DNA of 10,890 bases from Candidatus Saccharicenans sp. (GTDB lineage: Bacteria > Acidobacteriota > Aminicenantia > Aminicenantales > Saccharicenantaceae). A model generated the notes under the pieces. That model was not told the origin of the DNA. It did not search any database and saw only the letters and a list, made by a program, of their open reading frames with translations. A program made the position numbers and the translations under genes. Below are positions 1-7,192 of this stretch, piece after piece (the first letter of the stretch is position 1; every line of letters starts with the position of its first letter). The DNA lies in contig JANLGB010000069.1 in NCBI GenBank assembly GCA_024653405.1, forward strand, positions 1-10,890. The letters are read 5' to 3'.

Positions 1-350
1 ACCGTTACCGCCAAGCTGTGGCCAACTTCAAGAAAGCCGGTTTGGAGCAGTTCATCGAGGCCAGGCTGGGCGACGCCCATGAAATCGTCCCGGCGCTGGC
101 CGGCCCCTTTGACTTTGTTTTCTGCGATGCCGACAAGGACTGGTATAAGAACTACCTGGAAGCGGTCCTGCCCAAGCTCGAGCCCGGGGGGTGTTTTGCC
201 GCCCACAACGTCGGCCAGGGCCGGGGCAGCCGCTGGCTTCAGCGGGGTATCAGGGAATTCCTGGATTATGCCTACTCGCGGCCCGAGCTGGAAACTGTGA
301 TTGAGACCAGCAGCCGAGCGGGGATTTCACTCAGCTTTATGAAGAAATAA
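1..350 (+). CDS. O-methyltransferase family 3 (SAM-dependent), 3' fragment
   Basis: The reading frame is open from the first bases of the window (codons in frame from base 3), so the 5' part of the gene lies outside. About 115 C-terminal residues are seen. The stretch DADKDWYKNYLE followed by a Leu/Pro-Gly-Gly segment (LEPGG) is the hallmark of the family 3 / catechol-type O-methyltransferases. In these a divalent metal and SAM activate a hydroxyl acceptor in the cytoplasm. The Asp of DADK is a metal ligand in the family. The usual second pair, Asp-Asn after the PGG turn, is His-Asn here (AAHNV), a variant I believe occurs in some homologues. The C-terminus SLSFMKK is a normal family end, so the stop at 348-350 looks genuine. 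The acceptor cannot be predicted. The gene converges on the methyltransferase gene that ends at base 396, leaving about 45 bases between the two stops. Confidence 0.85.
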   Translation, partial: RYRQAVANFKKAGLEQFIEARLGDAHEIVPALAGPFDFVFCDADKDWYKNYLEAVLPKLEPGGCFAAHNVGQGRGSRWLQRGIREFLDYAYSRPELETVIETSSRAGISLSFMKK

Positions 351-395
351 TTTTAAGAGCAAACTGCTGGCCCGGAACAAAAATTTTAATCGCAG

Positions 396-1283
396 TCAGT
401 GGTCTATAGGAGCAGCCGTTCCCGGCCGGCGCACAGCTATCCAAGGCTGGCGGGAGTTTTTTTTGCCCTGAATCTGGGTAACCGTTCCAGTCAGGCGGTC
501 GCCTTCGACCTGACCGCTGAAGACCAGTTCGGTATCGGTGGTGTCGGGCAGGATTACCGAGAATTCCAGCCTGGGTCCTTCCACCTTGGTGGCCGGGATG
601 GAAAGCACCTGCTCCCCCAGGTAGAGTTTGCCGCTAAAATATTGAAAGCTCTGGTTGATTTCCAGGCGGCAATCTGTTTTCTTTGTCCCGAGCTTCAGGT
701 TCCAGTCCCAGAGGCCGGAGACATTGGCCGGAACGATCCACAAGAAGACGGTGTGGACATAAAGGTCAACCGGCACGTAGGTCATGCGGTCGGCCTGCCA
801 TTCGTCCATGTCGAACTGGTGGGAGACGATTCTGGTCCCGGGTTTCAGGCTCAGTATGGTGGGCCGCAGCCGGATGTTGACATCGGGCAGGAGATACATG
901 GTAATGACCGTGGCCTCGCTGAAGTCGGACTGGAAGATGTCGGCCCGCCTGAATTCAACCAGGTGGTCGACCCCGGCGATTCGAGCGTTTTCCCGGCTTT
1001 CCCTGATTCTTTCCGGGTCAATATCAATGCCCACGGCCCGGATGCCGGCCCGCCGGGCGGCCTCAATCACAATTCTTCCGTCGCCGCAGCCCAGGTCATA
1101 GAGGACATCTCCCTTTTTTAAATCGGCGAAGCGGAGCATATCCTCAATGACTTCGTAGGGTGTGGGCACGAAGGGCACGTCCAGATGGACTTCCTGGGCC
1201 TGGAGGTGGCTGGCGGCCGGAAAGCTGGCTAGAAGAAAATACAAGCCAATTAAAATCAGAACAGTCTTGATTATTTTCCCCAT
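396..1283 (-). CDS. Class I SAM-dependent methyltransferase with N-terminal signal peptide and C-terminal beta domain
   Basis: The protein has 295 residues. I chose the ATG at 1283 over an upstream ATG at 1307 because AAGGAG sits five bases before it and the hydrophobic signal begins directly after. Residues 1-29 (KIIK, then a Leu/Ile-rich core, then a HLQA-QE site) look like a Sec signal peptide or membrane anchor. A PTPYEVIEDML segment and SAM motif I DLGCGDG (63-69) follow. The acidic end of strand 2 is GIDID (85-89), and MYLLPDVN lies where motif IV is expected. Residues from about 200 to the end are a separate beta-rich domain of unknown role. The N-terminal half resembles bacterial relatives of the FAM173/ATPSCKMT lysine methyltransferases (inference from motif spacing). 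Substrate and true location are unknown. An exported SAM enzyme would be odd, so tethering with the catalytic domain facing the cytoplasm should be considered. Confidence 0.8.
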   Translation of the reverse strand: MGKIIKTVLILIGLYFLLASFPAASHLQAQEVHLDVPFVPTPYEVIEDMLRFADLKKGDVLYDLGCGDGRIVIEAARRAGIRAVGIDIDPERIRESRENARIAGVDHLVEFRRADIFQSDFSEATVITMYLLPDVNIRLRPTILSLKPGTRIVSHQFDMDEWQADRMTYVPVDLYVHTVFLWIVPANVSGLWDWNLKLGTKKTDCRLEINQSFQYFSGKLYLGEQVLSIPATKVEGPRLEFSVILPDTTDTELVFSGQVEGDRLTGTVTQIQGKKNSRQPWIAVRRPGTAAPIDH

Positions 1284-1680
1284 GGTATCTCCTTCAGCCG
1301 GATTCATGATATCAGATTACTCATTTCCAGTATCATAAAAATGGGCGGCTGTCAAAAGATGTTCCTGGTCCGGGACAAAACAACAAAAAGGCAGCCCCAA
1401 CCCTGTCCTCCTCCCCGGTCATAAAAATCCCGCCAGACGGGTTTTGAGATTGTAACTGACAGGGCCCGGCGCTCCTGTAATATTTTATTCTGAATTAACA
1501 TCGAGAAACCTTAGCATCCCTGGCTCAGTTCTGGATGATTCCAATAACCGGATTGCCCAAAATCCTGGTTCAAGCTGGAACCCAGGCCGGGTTGAGAACC
1601 ATCGGGCCAAAGACAAAAATTCCTTGACCATTCCAGTTGAATTCAAGTAGATTTTGGTCATCTGTGTTGGAGGCAGGTTG
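1284..1680. other. Divergent intergenic region, methyltransferase / amino acid permease
   Basis: About 400 bases separate the two divergent starts. Reading frames here are short, without convincing ribosome binding sites or recognisable protein motifs. It contains a terminator-like hairpin (1424-1445). A second hairpin follows, CCTGGTTC (1564-1571) against GAACCCAGG (1578-1586) with one bulged C, about 95 bases before the permease start. The latter could lie in a permease mRNA leader, but I cannot match it to a known riboswitch or T-box. No sigma-70 promoter stands out. Confidence 0.5.
1424..1445. terminator. Orphan terminator-like hairpin
   Basis: A-tract, bulged T, then CCCG (1429-1432), a five-base loop, CGGG (1438-1441) and TTTT. 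The A and T tracts can extend the four-pair GC stem. It is roughly symmetrical and could act in either direction, but no gene on either strand ends nearby. It may instead be part of a leader of the downstream permease mRNA. The stem is short, so this is tentative. Confidence 0.25.
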
Positions 1681-3060
1681 ATGGCCACCCCGCTGGAGAA
1701 ACTGGAGAGAGCGGAATCGGGGCTGCAAAAAAGCCTGGGGCCGGTCACTCTGAGCAACATCGTGGTGGCCAACATGATCGGGGCTGGTATCTTCACCACC
1801 TCCGGCCTGCTACTCCGGGACCTGGGTCAGCCGCTGTTGATGCTCGCCCTGTGGGTTCTGGGCGGGCTGATTGCTCTCTGCGGGGCCCTGAGCTATGGAG
1901 AGCTGGGAGCGGCCTTTCCCCGGGCCGGGGGCGAGTACTATTTTCTGTCGCGCCTCTTCCATCCGCTGGCCGGGTTTCTCAGCGGCTGGGTATCGTTTTT
2001 CGTGGGCTTTTCCGCCCCCATCGCCGCTTCGGCCGTCGGCTGCAGCGAGTACCTGGCCCGGGCTTTCCCGGTCCTGGACCAGCCCCTAAACCTCGGCTTG
2101 ACCATACCGCCGGTGGTCATCAAGAAGGCTCTGGCCATATCCATAATTCTTCTTTTTACCCTGGTGCATGTTCGGGGGCTGAAGCCAGGGGCCAGGGTGC
2201 AGAACGTTTTGACCGCGGGTAAGGTAGGATTGATCCTGTTCCTGGTAGTGGTGGGACTGGCCAGTGGGAAAGGCAACTGGCAGCACCTGGCAACGGGCGA
2301 CTGGCTACCGGCCGATTTTTCCTCGCTCAAGGTGATTGGCCTGTCCTTGATGTGGATAATGTTCGCTTACAGCGGCTGGAATGCTTCGGCCTACCTGGGT
2401 TCGGAAATAAAAAACCCGAGGCGAGACCTGCCGTTATCCCTGTTGCTGGGAACGGCGGTGGTCATCCTGCTTTACCTGGGTTTGAACCTGCTTTTTGTCT
2501 ACGCCATTCCGCCGGCGGAAATGAAGGGCGTACTCTCGGTAGGTGGGCTGGCGGCCGGAAAGCTTCTGGGCGCGGGCTGGGAGAAATTCATGTCCATCAT
2601 GATGGCTTTTGCCCTTTTCTCCTCGCTCAGCGCCTTCATCATCATCGGGCCCAGGGTCTATTATGCTATGTCTTCGGACAAGCTGTTTTTCCCGTTTGCC
2701 GCCCGGGTTGACCCGGTGACCAGGGTGCCGGCCCTGTCCATCTGGCTCCAGGGAGCCATCGCCGCGATAATTTTGGTCTCGGGCACTTTCGAGCATATCC
2801 TGACCTACATGGGTTTTTCCCTGGGGATTTTCCCGGTGCTGGCCGTCATGGGAGTGTTCAGGTTGAGGAAGCTTCACCCGGAAAACCTGAGATTACCCGG
2901 CTTCCCGGTGGTGCAGGTTTTCTACCTGGTGGCCGGGGTGGGAATCCTGGGGCTGGGTTTGCTGCAGAGCCCGGGGCCTTCGGCCGTGGCCATCCTGACG
3001 GTCCTGGCCGGAATCCCGGCCTATTACTTTTTCAAGAAGAAGTATAATCAGGGCTCTTGA
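1681..3060 (+). CDS. APC-superfamily amino acid permease
   Basis: A 459-residue integral inner-membrane protein of the amino acid/polyamine/organocation family (TC 2.A.3 type), most like the basic amino acid/polyamine transporter branch. The ATG at 1681 is preceded by GGAGG (1669-1673) with a seven-base spacer, so an in-frame TTG at 1654 is not needed. After a short cytoplasmic head, TM1 contains the unwound substrate-binding motif NMIGAGIFTTSG. TM2-3 has SYGELGAAFPRAGGEYYFL, which is characteristic of the family. About twelve hydrophobic segments follow, and the tail is basic (FFKKKYNQGS). Length is normal for the family. The substrate (an amino acid, as antiporter or H+-symporter) cannot be told from sequence. 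It stands alone, divergent from the methyltransferase gene, with no partner in an operon. A typical run-off terminator is not evident after the stop. Confidence 0.92.
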   Translation: MATPLEKLERAESGLQKSLGPVTLSNIVVANMIGAGIFTTSGLLLRDLGQPLLMLALWVLGGLIALCGALSYGELGAAFPRAGGEYYFLSRLFHPLAGFLSGWVSFFVGFSAPIAASAVGCSEYLARAFPVLDQPLNLGLTIPPVVIKKALAISIILLFTLVHVRGLKPGARVQNVLTAGKVGLILFLVVVGLASGKGNWQHLATGDWLPADFSSLKVIGLSLMWIMFAYSGWNASAYLGSEIKNPRRDLPLSLLLGTAVVILLYLGLNLLFVYAIPPAEMKGVLSVGGLAAGKLLGAGWEKFMSIMMAFALFSSLSAFIIIGPRVYYAMSSDKLFFPFAARVDPVTRVPALSIWLQGAIAAIILVSGTFEHILTYMGFSLGIFPVLAVMGVFRLRKLHPENLRLPGFPVVQVFYLVAGVGILGLGLLQSPGPSAVAILTVLAGIPAYYFFKKKYNQGS

Positions 3061-3149
3061 ATGGGGGGTGCTGGGGAAGAAGATCGCCCAACCGGGACGG
3101 GTAGCCTTCCCGGGAATAAACGAAAAAAGAACAGGTTCAGATGAGGAAC

Positions 3150-3169
3150 ATATGAATGACTGTTCATAT
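3150..3169. promoter_or_regulatory. Operator-like perfect palindrome
   Basis: ATATGAA (3150-3156) and its exact complement TTCATAT (3163-3169) flank a six-base spacer. The geometry, two seven-base half-sites in about 20 bases, is that of a dimeric repressor operator. No gene start with a good ribosome binding site lies just downstream, so the target is unclear. It could equally be a chance AT-rich palindrome. Confidence 0.25.
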
Positions 3170-3380
3170 ATTGACTGGTTTCTGAAGCCAAGGCCAAGAA
3201 AGTCGAAGCCCAGGCCGGAGGCGGCATTGTATAAAGTCCAGTGGCTCCCGGCAAAATGACGGATGCCCAGCCCAGAAAAAGATAAAGATTAAAAAGTGAA
3301 GGGGAATAACCTCTGGCTTCTTTCAGCGAAGCTGAACTCAGGTTTGCTGGCCGGGTCCGGCTCCCGAATTATTTCCGGGA

Positions 3381-3410
3381 AGCAGATTTTTTAAAGTTTA
3401 AGAATCTGCT
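3381..3410. terminator. Hairpin in convergent gap, possible terminator of the DUF4332 gene
   Basis: AGCAGATT (3381-3388) pairs perfectly with AATCTGCT (3403-3410). The stem extends through a G-U pair to about 11 pairs with an eight-base loop. It lies 40 bases beyond the DUF4332 stop, on the side where that transcript would end. There is no U-tract after it on either strand, so it is not a textbook intrinsic terminator. It may protect a 3' end or be an intergenic repeat unit. Confidence 0.4.
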
Positions 3411-3450
3411 CGGTCAATTGGATTAATAAGCAACTGTCTGGAGTAAGGAT

Positions 3451-3855
3451 TCAGTAGGTAACAATCCGCGGCAGCTTCTTGGCCCTCTCAATCCAGTAGC
3501 GCACCATCTTCAGGGCGGGCACCCGGCGCACCAGTTTCTTCTCTTCGTTTATTTCCAGGAGTTTCTGATGGAGGTTGCTGGCATTCCTCTGGGCCAGTTC
3601 CACCACGGTGTCGACTCCGGCCATTTCCAGCAGGTCGCCGTACTCTTCGCCAATTCCGCGAATCCGCATCAGGTCTGCCCGGTTCACCCACTTCAGTATC
3701 TGGGCTTCGCTCAGCCCGGCTTTTTCCGCTAGCTCCTTTCTGCCGGCCCGGGTGGCTCCAGCCCGGAGCAATTGCTTGATGTTATAAACGCCAGCTTCCT
3801 TCAGCTTGTCCATAAAAACCTCGCCGATACCCTCAATACTCTTAAGCGTGGTCAT
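3451..3855 (-). CDS. DUF4332 domain protein (helix-hairpin-helix-like)
   Basis: 134 residues. The start at 3855 is fixed by AAAGGAGG with a seven-base spacer. The protein opens with IEGIGEVFMDKLKEAGV, a helix-hairpin-helix-type 'I-x-GIG-x-x-(Y/F)-x-x-L-x-x-AG' element. A second copy follows at about residues 64-80 (IRGIGEEYGDLLEMAGV). Both are followed by helical stretches, LLRAGATRAGRKELAEKAGLS and VVELAQRNASNLHQKLLE. The C-terminus (VRRVPALKMVRYWIERAKKLPRIVTY) is typical of DUF4332. The family is found in many bacteria and has no established function. The paired HhH-like units suggest nucleic-acid or protein binding (inference). The gene stands alone on its strand, about 350 bases from the radical SAM gene upstream, so co-transcription is uncertain. 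Confidence 0.9.
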   Translation of the reverse strand: MTTLKSIEGIGEVFMDKLKEAGVYNIKQLLRAGATRAGRKELAEKAGLSEAQILKWVNRADLMRIRGIGEEYGDLLEMAGVDTVVELAQRNASNLHQKLLEINEEKKLVRRVPALKMVRYWIERAKKLPRIVTY

Positions 3856-4202
3856 TGGTAAGCCTCCTTTTTGCTTTTGTGCTTATATTTTATAAAATCT
3901 TGCCTGAAAATTTCAAAGGGAAAATAAAAGATTTGCTGGCAGAAAGGCAATAGGCCCGGGCTACTAGCTGGCGGCTGCCAGGCAAAAAGCCGGCAGCTCA
4001 TCGGTCTGAGGTAAACGCCAGACAGTCCAGGCAAATAACTACCGGGGGGCCGATAAAACTTATGAATATCAAAGGGGAGGCAGAATAGCCAGCGGCGTTT
4101 GGAGAAGATGGGGCAATTTAATTTCGTGTTTGCCGGCGCGGGATGAATTCAGCCCAGCCAAAGGAGAAAGCCTTTAGCCGATTGCCGGCTGTCACCCTGA
4201 GC
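3856..4202. other. Intergenic gap, imperfect inverted repeats only
   Basis: Between the DUF4332 start and the radical SAM stop, both on the minus strand. No frame looks like a gene. An 11-base inverted repeat with one mismatch lies at 3966-3976 and 3988-3998 (AGCTGGCGGCT / AGCCGGCAGCT, 11-base loop). Two small hairpins just after the radical SAM stop are listed separately. The promoter of the DUF4332 gene is probably in the AT-rich part at about 3870-3940, but I cannot pick a clear -35/-10 pair. Confidence 0.5.
4160..4190 (-). terminator. Tandem short hairpins after the radical SAM gene
   Basis: Reading the minus strand, AGCCG-loop-CGGCT (4190 to 4176) is followed directly by AAAGG-loop-CCTTT (4175 to 4160), starting 12 bases after the stop codon. 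Each stem has only five pairs and no long U-tract follows, so this is a weak 3'-end candidate. Confidence 0.25.
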
Positions 4203-5138
4203 TTAGACCGGTTCAAAATATTCCCGGTCGCGATGCCAAACCATCTTAATTTTCTTCTGCTCCAGGAGCTTCTGGATATCCAGGCCGAGTTCCTCCCGGG
4301 TGAGTCCCAGCGAATGTTCCAGGTCCTCCAGGCTGACGGGGCGGCGGCGGACAATTGACAGGATAGCCTGAGAGATGTCTTCCGGAGCGGTTTCCTGTTC
4401 TTTCTTTCTGAAGGCAGCCACCACTTCCGCCCGGTCCCCGAAGAGCTCTTTTATTTTCTGGAGCTCTTCCGACGCCAGCGGCCGGGCCCGATTTTCAGCC
4501 GGCGGCCTAACCACGGTGTTGAGATGAATTTTGTCCGGCTTTATTTTCTCCACTGCTTCTTTGAGCTTTTTCAGGTGGGCGAGAGAATCATTGATTCCTT
4601 TAACCAGCAGTATTTCCAGCCAGATTTGGCCCTTAAACTGTTGCCGGAACTTAACTAGTCCTTCAATGATTTTTTTGGCTTTGAGCGACGGGTGCGGCCG
4701 GTTTATCTTCTGGAATACTTTCTCGGTGGCGGCATCGAGCGAAGGCACCACCACGTCGGCGGCTGCCAATTCCTTTCTGACTTCTGGGCGGGAAAGCAGG
4801 GTGCTATTGGTCAACACGGCCACAGGCCGTCCGGTGCTCTTTTTTATCTTCCGGATGAGCCGGCCGATTGATTGGTTCAGGGTCGGCTCGCCCGAGCCGG
4901 AGAAAGTTATGAAATCAACCCTGGTTCCGGTTTTCAGGAAGTCCCTTATTTCTTCCAGAATCTGTTTTTCTGGGAAAAATTGCCGGCGCCTGATGGTGGT
5001 CTTTCTGGTCCGGCCTAATTGGCAGTAGACACAGCTTAGGCTGCAAGTCTTAAACGGCAGCAAATCGACCCCGAGTGAGTAACCCAGACGGCGCGACGGC
5101 ACCGGCCCGTAAAGATGCGGGTAATCTTTTTTGCTCAT
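4203..5138 (-). CDS. Radical SAM protein, COG0731 type, with C-terminal winged-helix-like domain
   Basis: 311 residues from the ATG at 5138. AGGA lies about seven bases before this start, which is preferred to the in-frame ATG at 5183. The N-terminus HLYGPVPSRRLGYSLGVDLLPFKTC is typical of the COG0731 group. The [4Fe-4S] ligands are Cys32, Cys36 and Cys39 (CSLSCVYC), which bind the cluster that cleaves SAM to a 5'-deoxyadenosyl radical. The 'GGE'-like SAM-contacting segment is FSGSGEPTL (79-87). NS and PSLDA segments of the barrel follow. Residues from about 250 to the end look like a small winged helix (EDISQAILSIVRRRPVSLEDLE...), often seen in this group. COG0731 is annotated as related to wybutosine biosynthesis (TYW1), but bacterial members have no proven substrate, and I assign none. 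The decayed receptor gene lies upstream on the same strand, about 90 bases away. Confidence 0.88.
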   Translation of the reverse strand: MSKKDYPHLYGPVPSRRLGYSLGVDLLPFKTCSLSCVYCQLGRTRKTTIRRRQFFPEKQILEEIRDFLKTGTRVDFITFSGSGEPTLNQSIGRLIRKIKKSTGRPVAVLTNSTLLSRPEVRKELAAADVVVPSLDAATEKVFQKINRPHPSLKAKKIIEGLVKFRQQFKGQIWLEILLVKGINDSLAHLKKLKEAVEKIKPDKIHLNTVVRPPAENRARPLASEELQKIKELFGDRAEVVAAFRKKEQETAPEDISQAILSIVRRRPVSLEDLEHSLGLTREELGLDIQKLLEQKKIKMVWHRDREYFEPV

Positions 5139-5226
5139 AATTTTTCCTGTGGCTGCTAGTCCTGTCCGCCACTCCAAACCCAATTATAAAGGAATTGGGC
5201 TGGTCTTTGATAGGGCCAGTTACCAC

Positions 5227-6335
5227 TTAAAAGCCGACTCTCACTGCCAGGGACCATTCGGCTGTCGGTGCCGGCTGGTAGGAATTACCGTCCGGTCTGG
5301 CTCGGTAAAACCGTAATATAACACGTTGAAAATATTCCTGCCGGCCAGCCTAAGCTCAAAGGGTGTTCCCCCAAAATCGAACCGGTAGGAAGCCCGAACA
5401 TGGACCAGGGTATAGGGGTCGGGCTTTCCGTAACCGTTCTCCAGCATTCTGTTGGTTGAATCAATGTACCAGGAGCTAACGTGCTCCAGGGCCGCTCCCA
5501 GGCTCAGCTTCTTAGTCAGCCTTTATTCACCATCCACATAAAGCTGGTGCTGGGGAATGTTAGGCACCCAGGTTCCACTCAGGGTCTCGCCGGCCAGGGT
5601 ATCAACCGTCCGGTACTTAAAATGATAATAGGTGTAGGCAGCCTGAACAGTCAGGTCTTCTACCGGCACCCAGGTAACCGAACTTTCCACTCCATACCTT
5701 CTGGTGGAGCCCACGTTGCCATAAAAAGTCTCCAGTGGCCGGTCCGGCATCCGGTATCGTCCGAAATCATTCTCAGTGTCCAGGTGGAAGATGGCCACAT
5801 CATAGCTCAGGCTTCGGCCGAGCGTCCCCCTGGCTCCGATTTCTTCGCCGCTCGAGGTGGCTGGCACCAGCTGGGTGTTATAGCCTTCATAAGCATAGGG
5901 ATTATTGACCAGCTCCTCTGTCTCCGGCGGCAGGAATCCAGTTCCCCAGCTGGGGTAGAGCCCGAAATTGCTAAGGCGATTCCTGGTCAGGCTCTTAAGC
6001 AAGGGCGATTCAACCACCGAGGTGGCCGCCGGATTCTGTTTCAGCGGGATTTCAATCCGGGGGGCGGTAACCACGATTTCGTATTTCTCCGTCACCTGCC
6101 TGGCGGCTTCTTGTTCTTCAGACTGCCCGGCGGTCTGCTCTTTTTCTATGGCCCGGTTGTCACTTTTGACCGAAACTTTCTCAGAGGAATTATCTGAAAC
6201 CTAGTCTGAAGTTCTGGCCGGGGTAGCGACGGCTGCTGCCTGCCCTGGGAGGTAAAGGAGGAAGAGCCCAAGCAAGAGAATACCCGAAAACTTTTTAAGG
6301 GAATTAGAAGAATGACTGTTGCTGGAATAATTCAT
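5227..6335 (-). pseudogene. TonB-dependent outer-membrane receptor, degraded remnant
   Basis: Read through its stops, one frame starts at ATG 6335 (AGGAAG about ten bases upstream). It gives a signal peptide (LKKF, then ILLLGLFLLYLPGQAAA), a TonB-box/plug start (YEIVVTAPRIEIPLKQNP) and then, abruptly, late beta-barrel sequence (YPSWGTGFLPP, ENDFGRYR, GVESSVTWVP, LRLAGRNIFNVLYYGF). Visible lesions are as follows. TAG at 6201-6203 is codon 45, just past the signal peptide. Most of the plug and early barrel is missing at a junction near 5975-5985. TAA at 5523-5525 lies inside a barrel strand. A one-base loss lies near 5278-5282. In the shifted frame the gene ends PAPTAEWSLAVRVGF then TAA at 5227-5229, the canonical terminal-Phe receptor C-terminus. 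About 370 codons remain, against 600-1000 in intact receptors. It cannot make a functional receptor. The original ligand (siderophore, cobalamin or glycan) is unknown. Confidence 0.9.
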
Positions 6336-6500
6336 GGAATTACTACTTCCTGAAATATAATTTTTCATCTTTTTAGACTGATATTTCTTTTCAATCTTCC
6401 CATTTTAGCCCGCCGCTAAGGCCTGTGACATAAAATCGTTGGACTCCGGCTAACCGGACTATTAAGATTTGTATCATAAGATAAGCGGAAGGAGAGCACA

Positions 6501-6929
6501 ATGAAAAAATTCCTGTTGGCCATGATGGTTTTAGGGTTGTTTAGTTTGGCCGGTGCCGGTCTGGGGCAGGATTCCCAAGGCGAAATATTAAGAGTTCTGC
6601 AACTGCAGAAGGAAGCCTGGAACAGGGGAGACCTGGAAGGCTATATGGCTTATTACTGGAAATCGGCTGAGCTGACCTTTCAGTCGGGAGCCAATAGAGT
6701 GCGTGGCTGGGATACCCTGCTGGAACGGTATAAAAAAAGTTATTCTGGCGAAAAAATGGGTCAGCTGGATTTTGGCGACCTCCAAGTTAACCTGCTCGGT
6801 CGGGATTATGCCCTGGTCCTGGGCCGGTGGAGCGTTACGCTCCGGGACGAGAAGAAGGGCGGGGTATTTACGTTGATTCTCAAGAAATTCCCTGAAGGCT
6901 GGCGCATCATTCACGACCATACCTCCTGA
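6501..6929 (+). CDS. Secreted NTF2-like protein (DUF4440 / SgcJ-EcaC type)
   Basis: 142 residues. AAGGAG six bases before the ATG fixes the start. Residues 1-22 (MKKF, hydrophobic core, AGAGLGQ) look like a Sec signal peptide, so the protein is probably periplasmic or secreted. The remainder is one cone-shaped NTF2-like fold. Helix 1 carries LQKEAWNRGDLEGYMAYYW, followed by strands with RVRGWDTLLERYKKSY, YALVLGRWSVTL, FTLILKKFPEGWRIIHDHTS. The ending WxIIHDHTS is a strong DUF4440 signature. Members bind small ligands or act as polyketide-type cyclases or isomerases, but most are uncharacterised. It is divergent from the receptor pseudogene. A TTGGAC (6439) with a poor -10 (TATTAA at 6460) lies upstream, a weak promoter candidate. 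A small hairpin TCCGG-CTAA-CCGGA (6445-6458) falls between them. Confidence 0.88.
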   Translation: MKKFLLAMMVLGLFSLAGAGLGQDSQGEILRVLQLQKEAWNRGDLEGYMAYYWKSAELTFQSGANRVRGWDTLLERYKKSYSGEKMGQLDFGDLQVNLLGRDYALVLGRWSVTLRDEKKGGVFTLILKKFPEGWRIIHDHTS

Positions 6930-7192
6930 GCCGGGCTCCTTCCTGATTTCCGGCCTGGGCTCTACTGGATATGAATAAAGGCCCTCAATATATTATGTCT
7001 TTATGGATCGGGCGCTTTCTGGGTTATCGGGGCTAAGAAGTATTGTTTCGCCTCAGGAGATTATCATTCCAGAATACTATCGCCGACGATTATGGATGAT
7101 ATCAAGACAGTTGCGGCTACTCTTGATAGTTGGGGGCGGTTTGAGGGCGGGAGGCTCCTTGGAATGGGGGCCTGTTATTTCCCTGGCCTCGA

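Larger units (their letters stand above)
3061..3450. other. Intergenic gap without a recognisable gene
   Basis: 390 bases between the permease stop and the stop of the DUF4332 gene, which converges on it. Two overlapping short open frames occur near 3050-3260, one on each strand (63 and 68 codons). Neither has recognisable motifs or a good ribosome binding site, and I do not call them. The gap holds an operator-like palindrome at 3150-3169, a TTCCCGGGAA palindrome at 3107-3116 and a strong AT-rich hairpin at 3381-3410. Confidence 0.5.

Noticed and set aside
1561..1590. GGTTCAA-containing hairpin considered as a tRNA T-arm.
   Set aside because: No acceptor, D or anticodon arms can be placed around it, and the stem geometry is wrong for a T-arm.
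3130..3166. GAAC/GTTC pairs resembling a Gram-positive-type LexA box.
   Set aside because: Spacing between half-sites is 2 or 12 bases rather than 4, and no SOS-type gene follows.
3068..3259. 63-codon plus-strand frame after the permease.
   Set aside because: No good ribosome binding site, no recognisable motif, basic/Pro-rich composition, and an equally long frame on the other strand.
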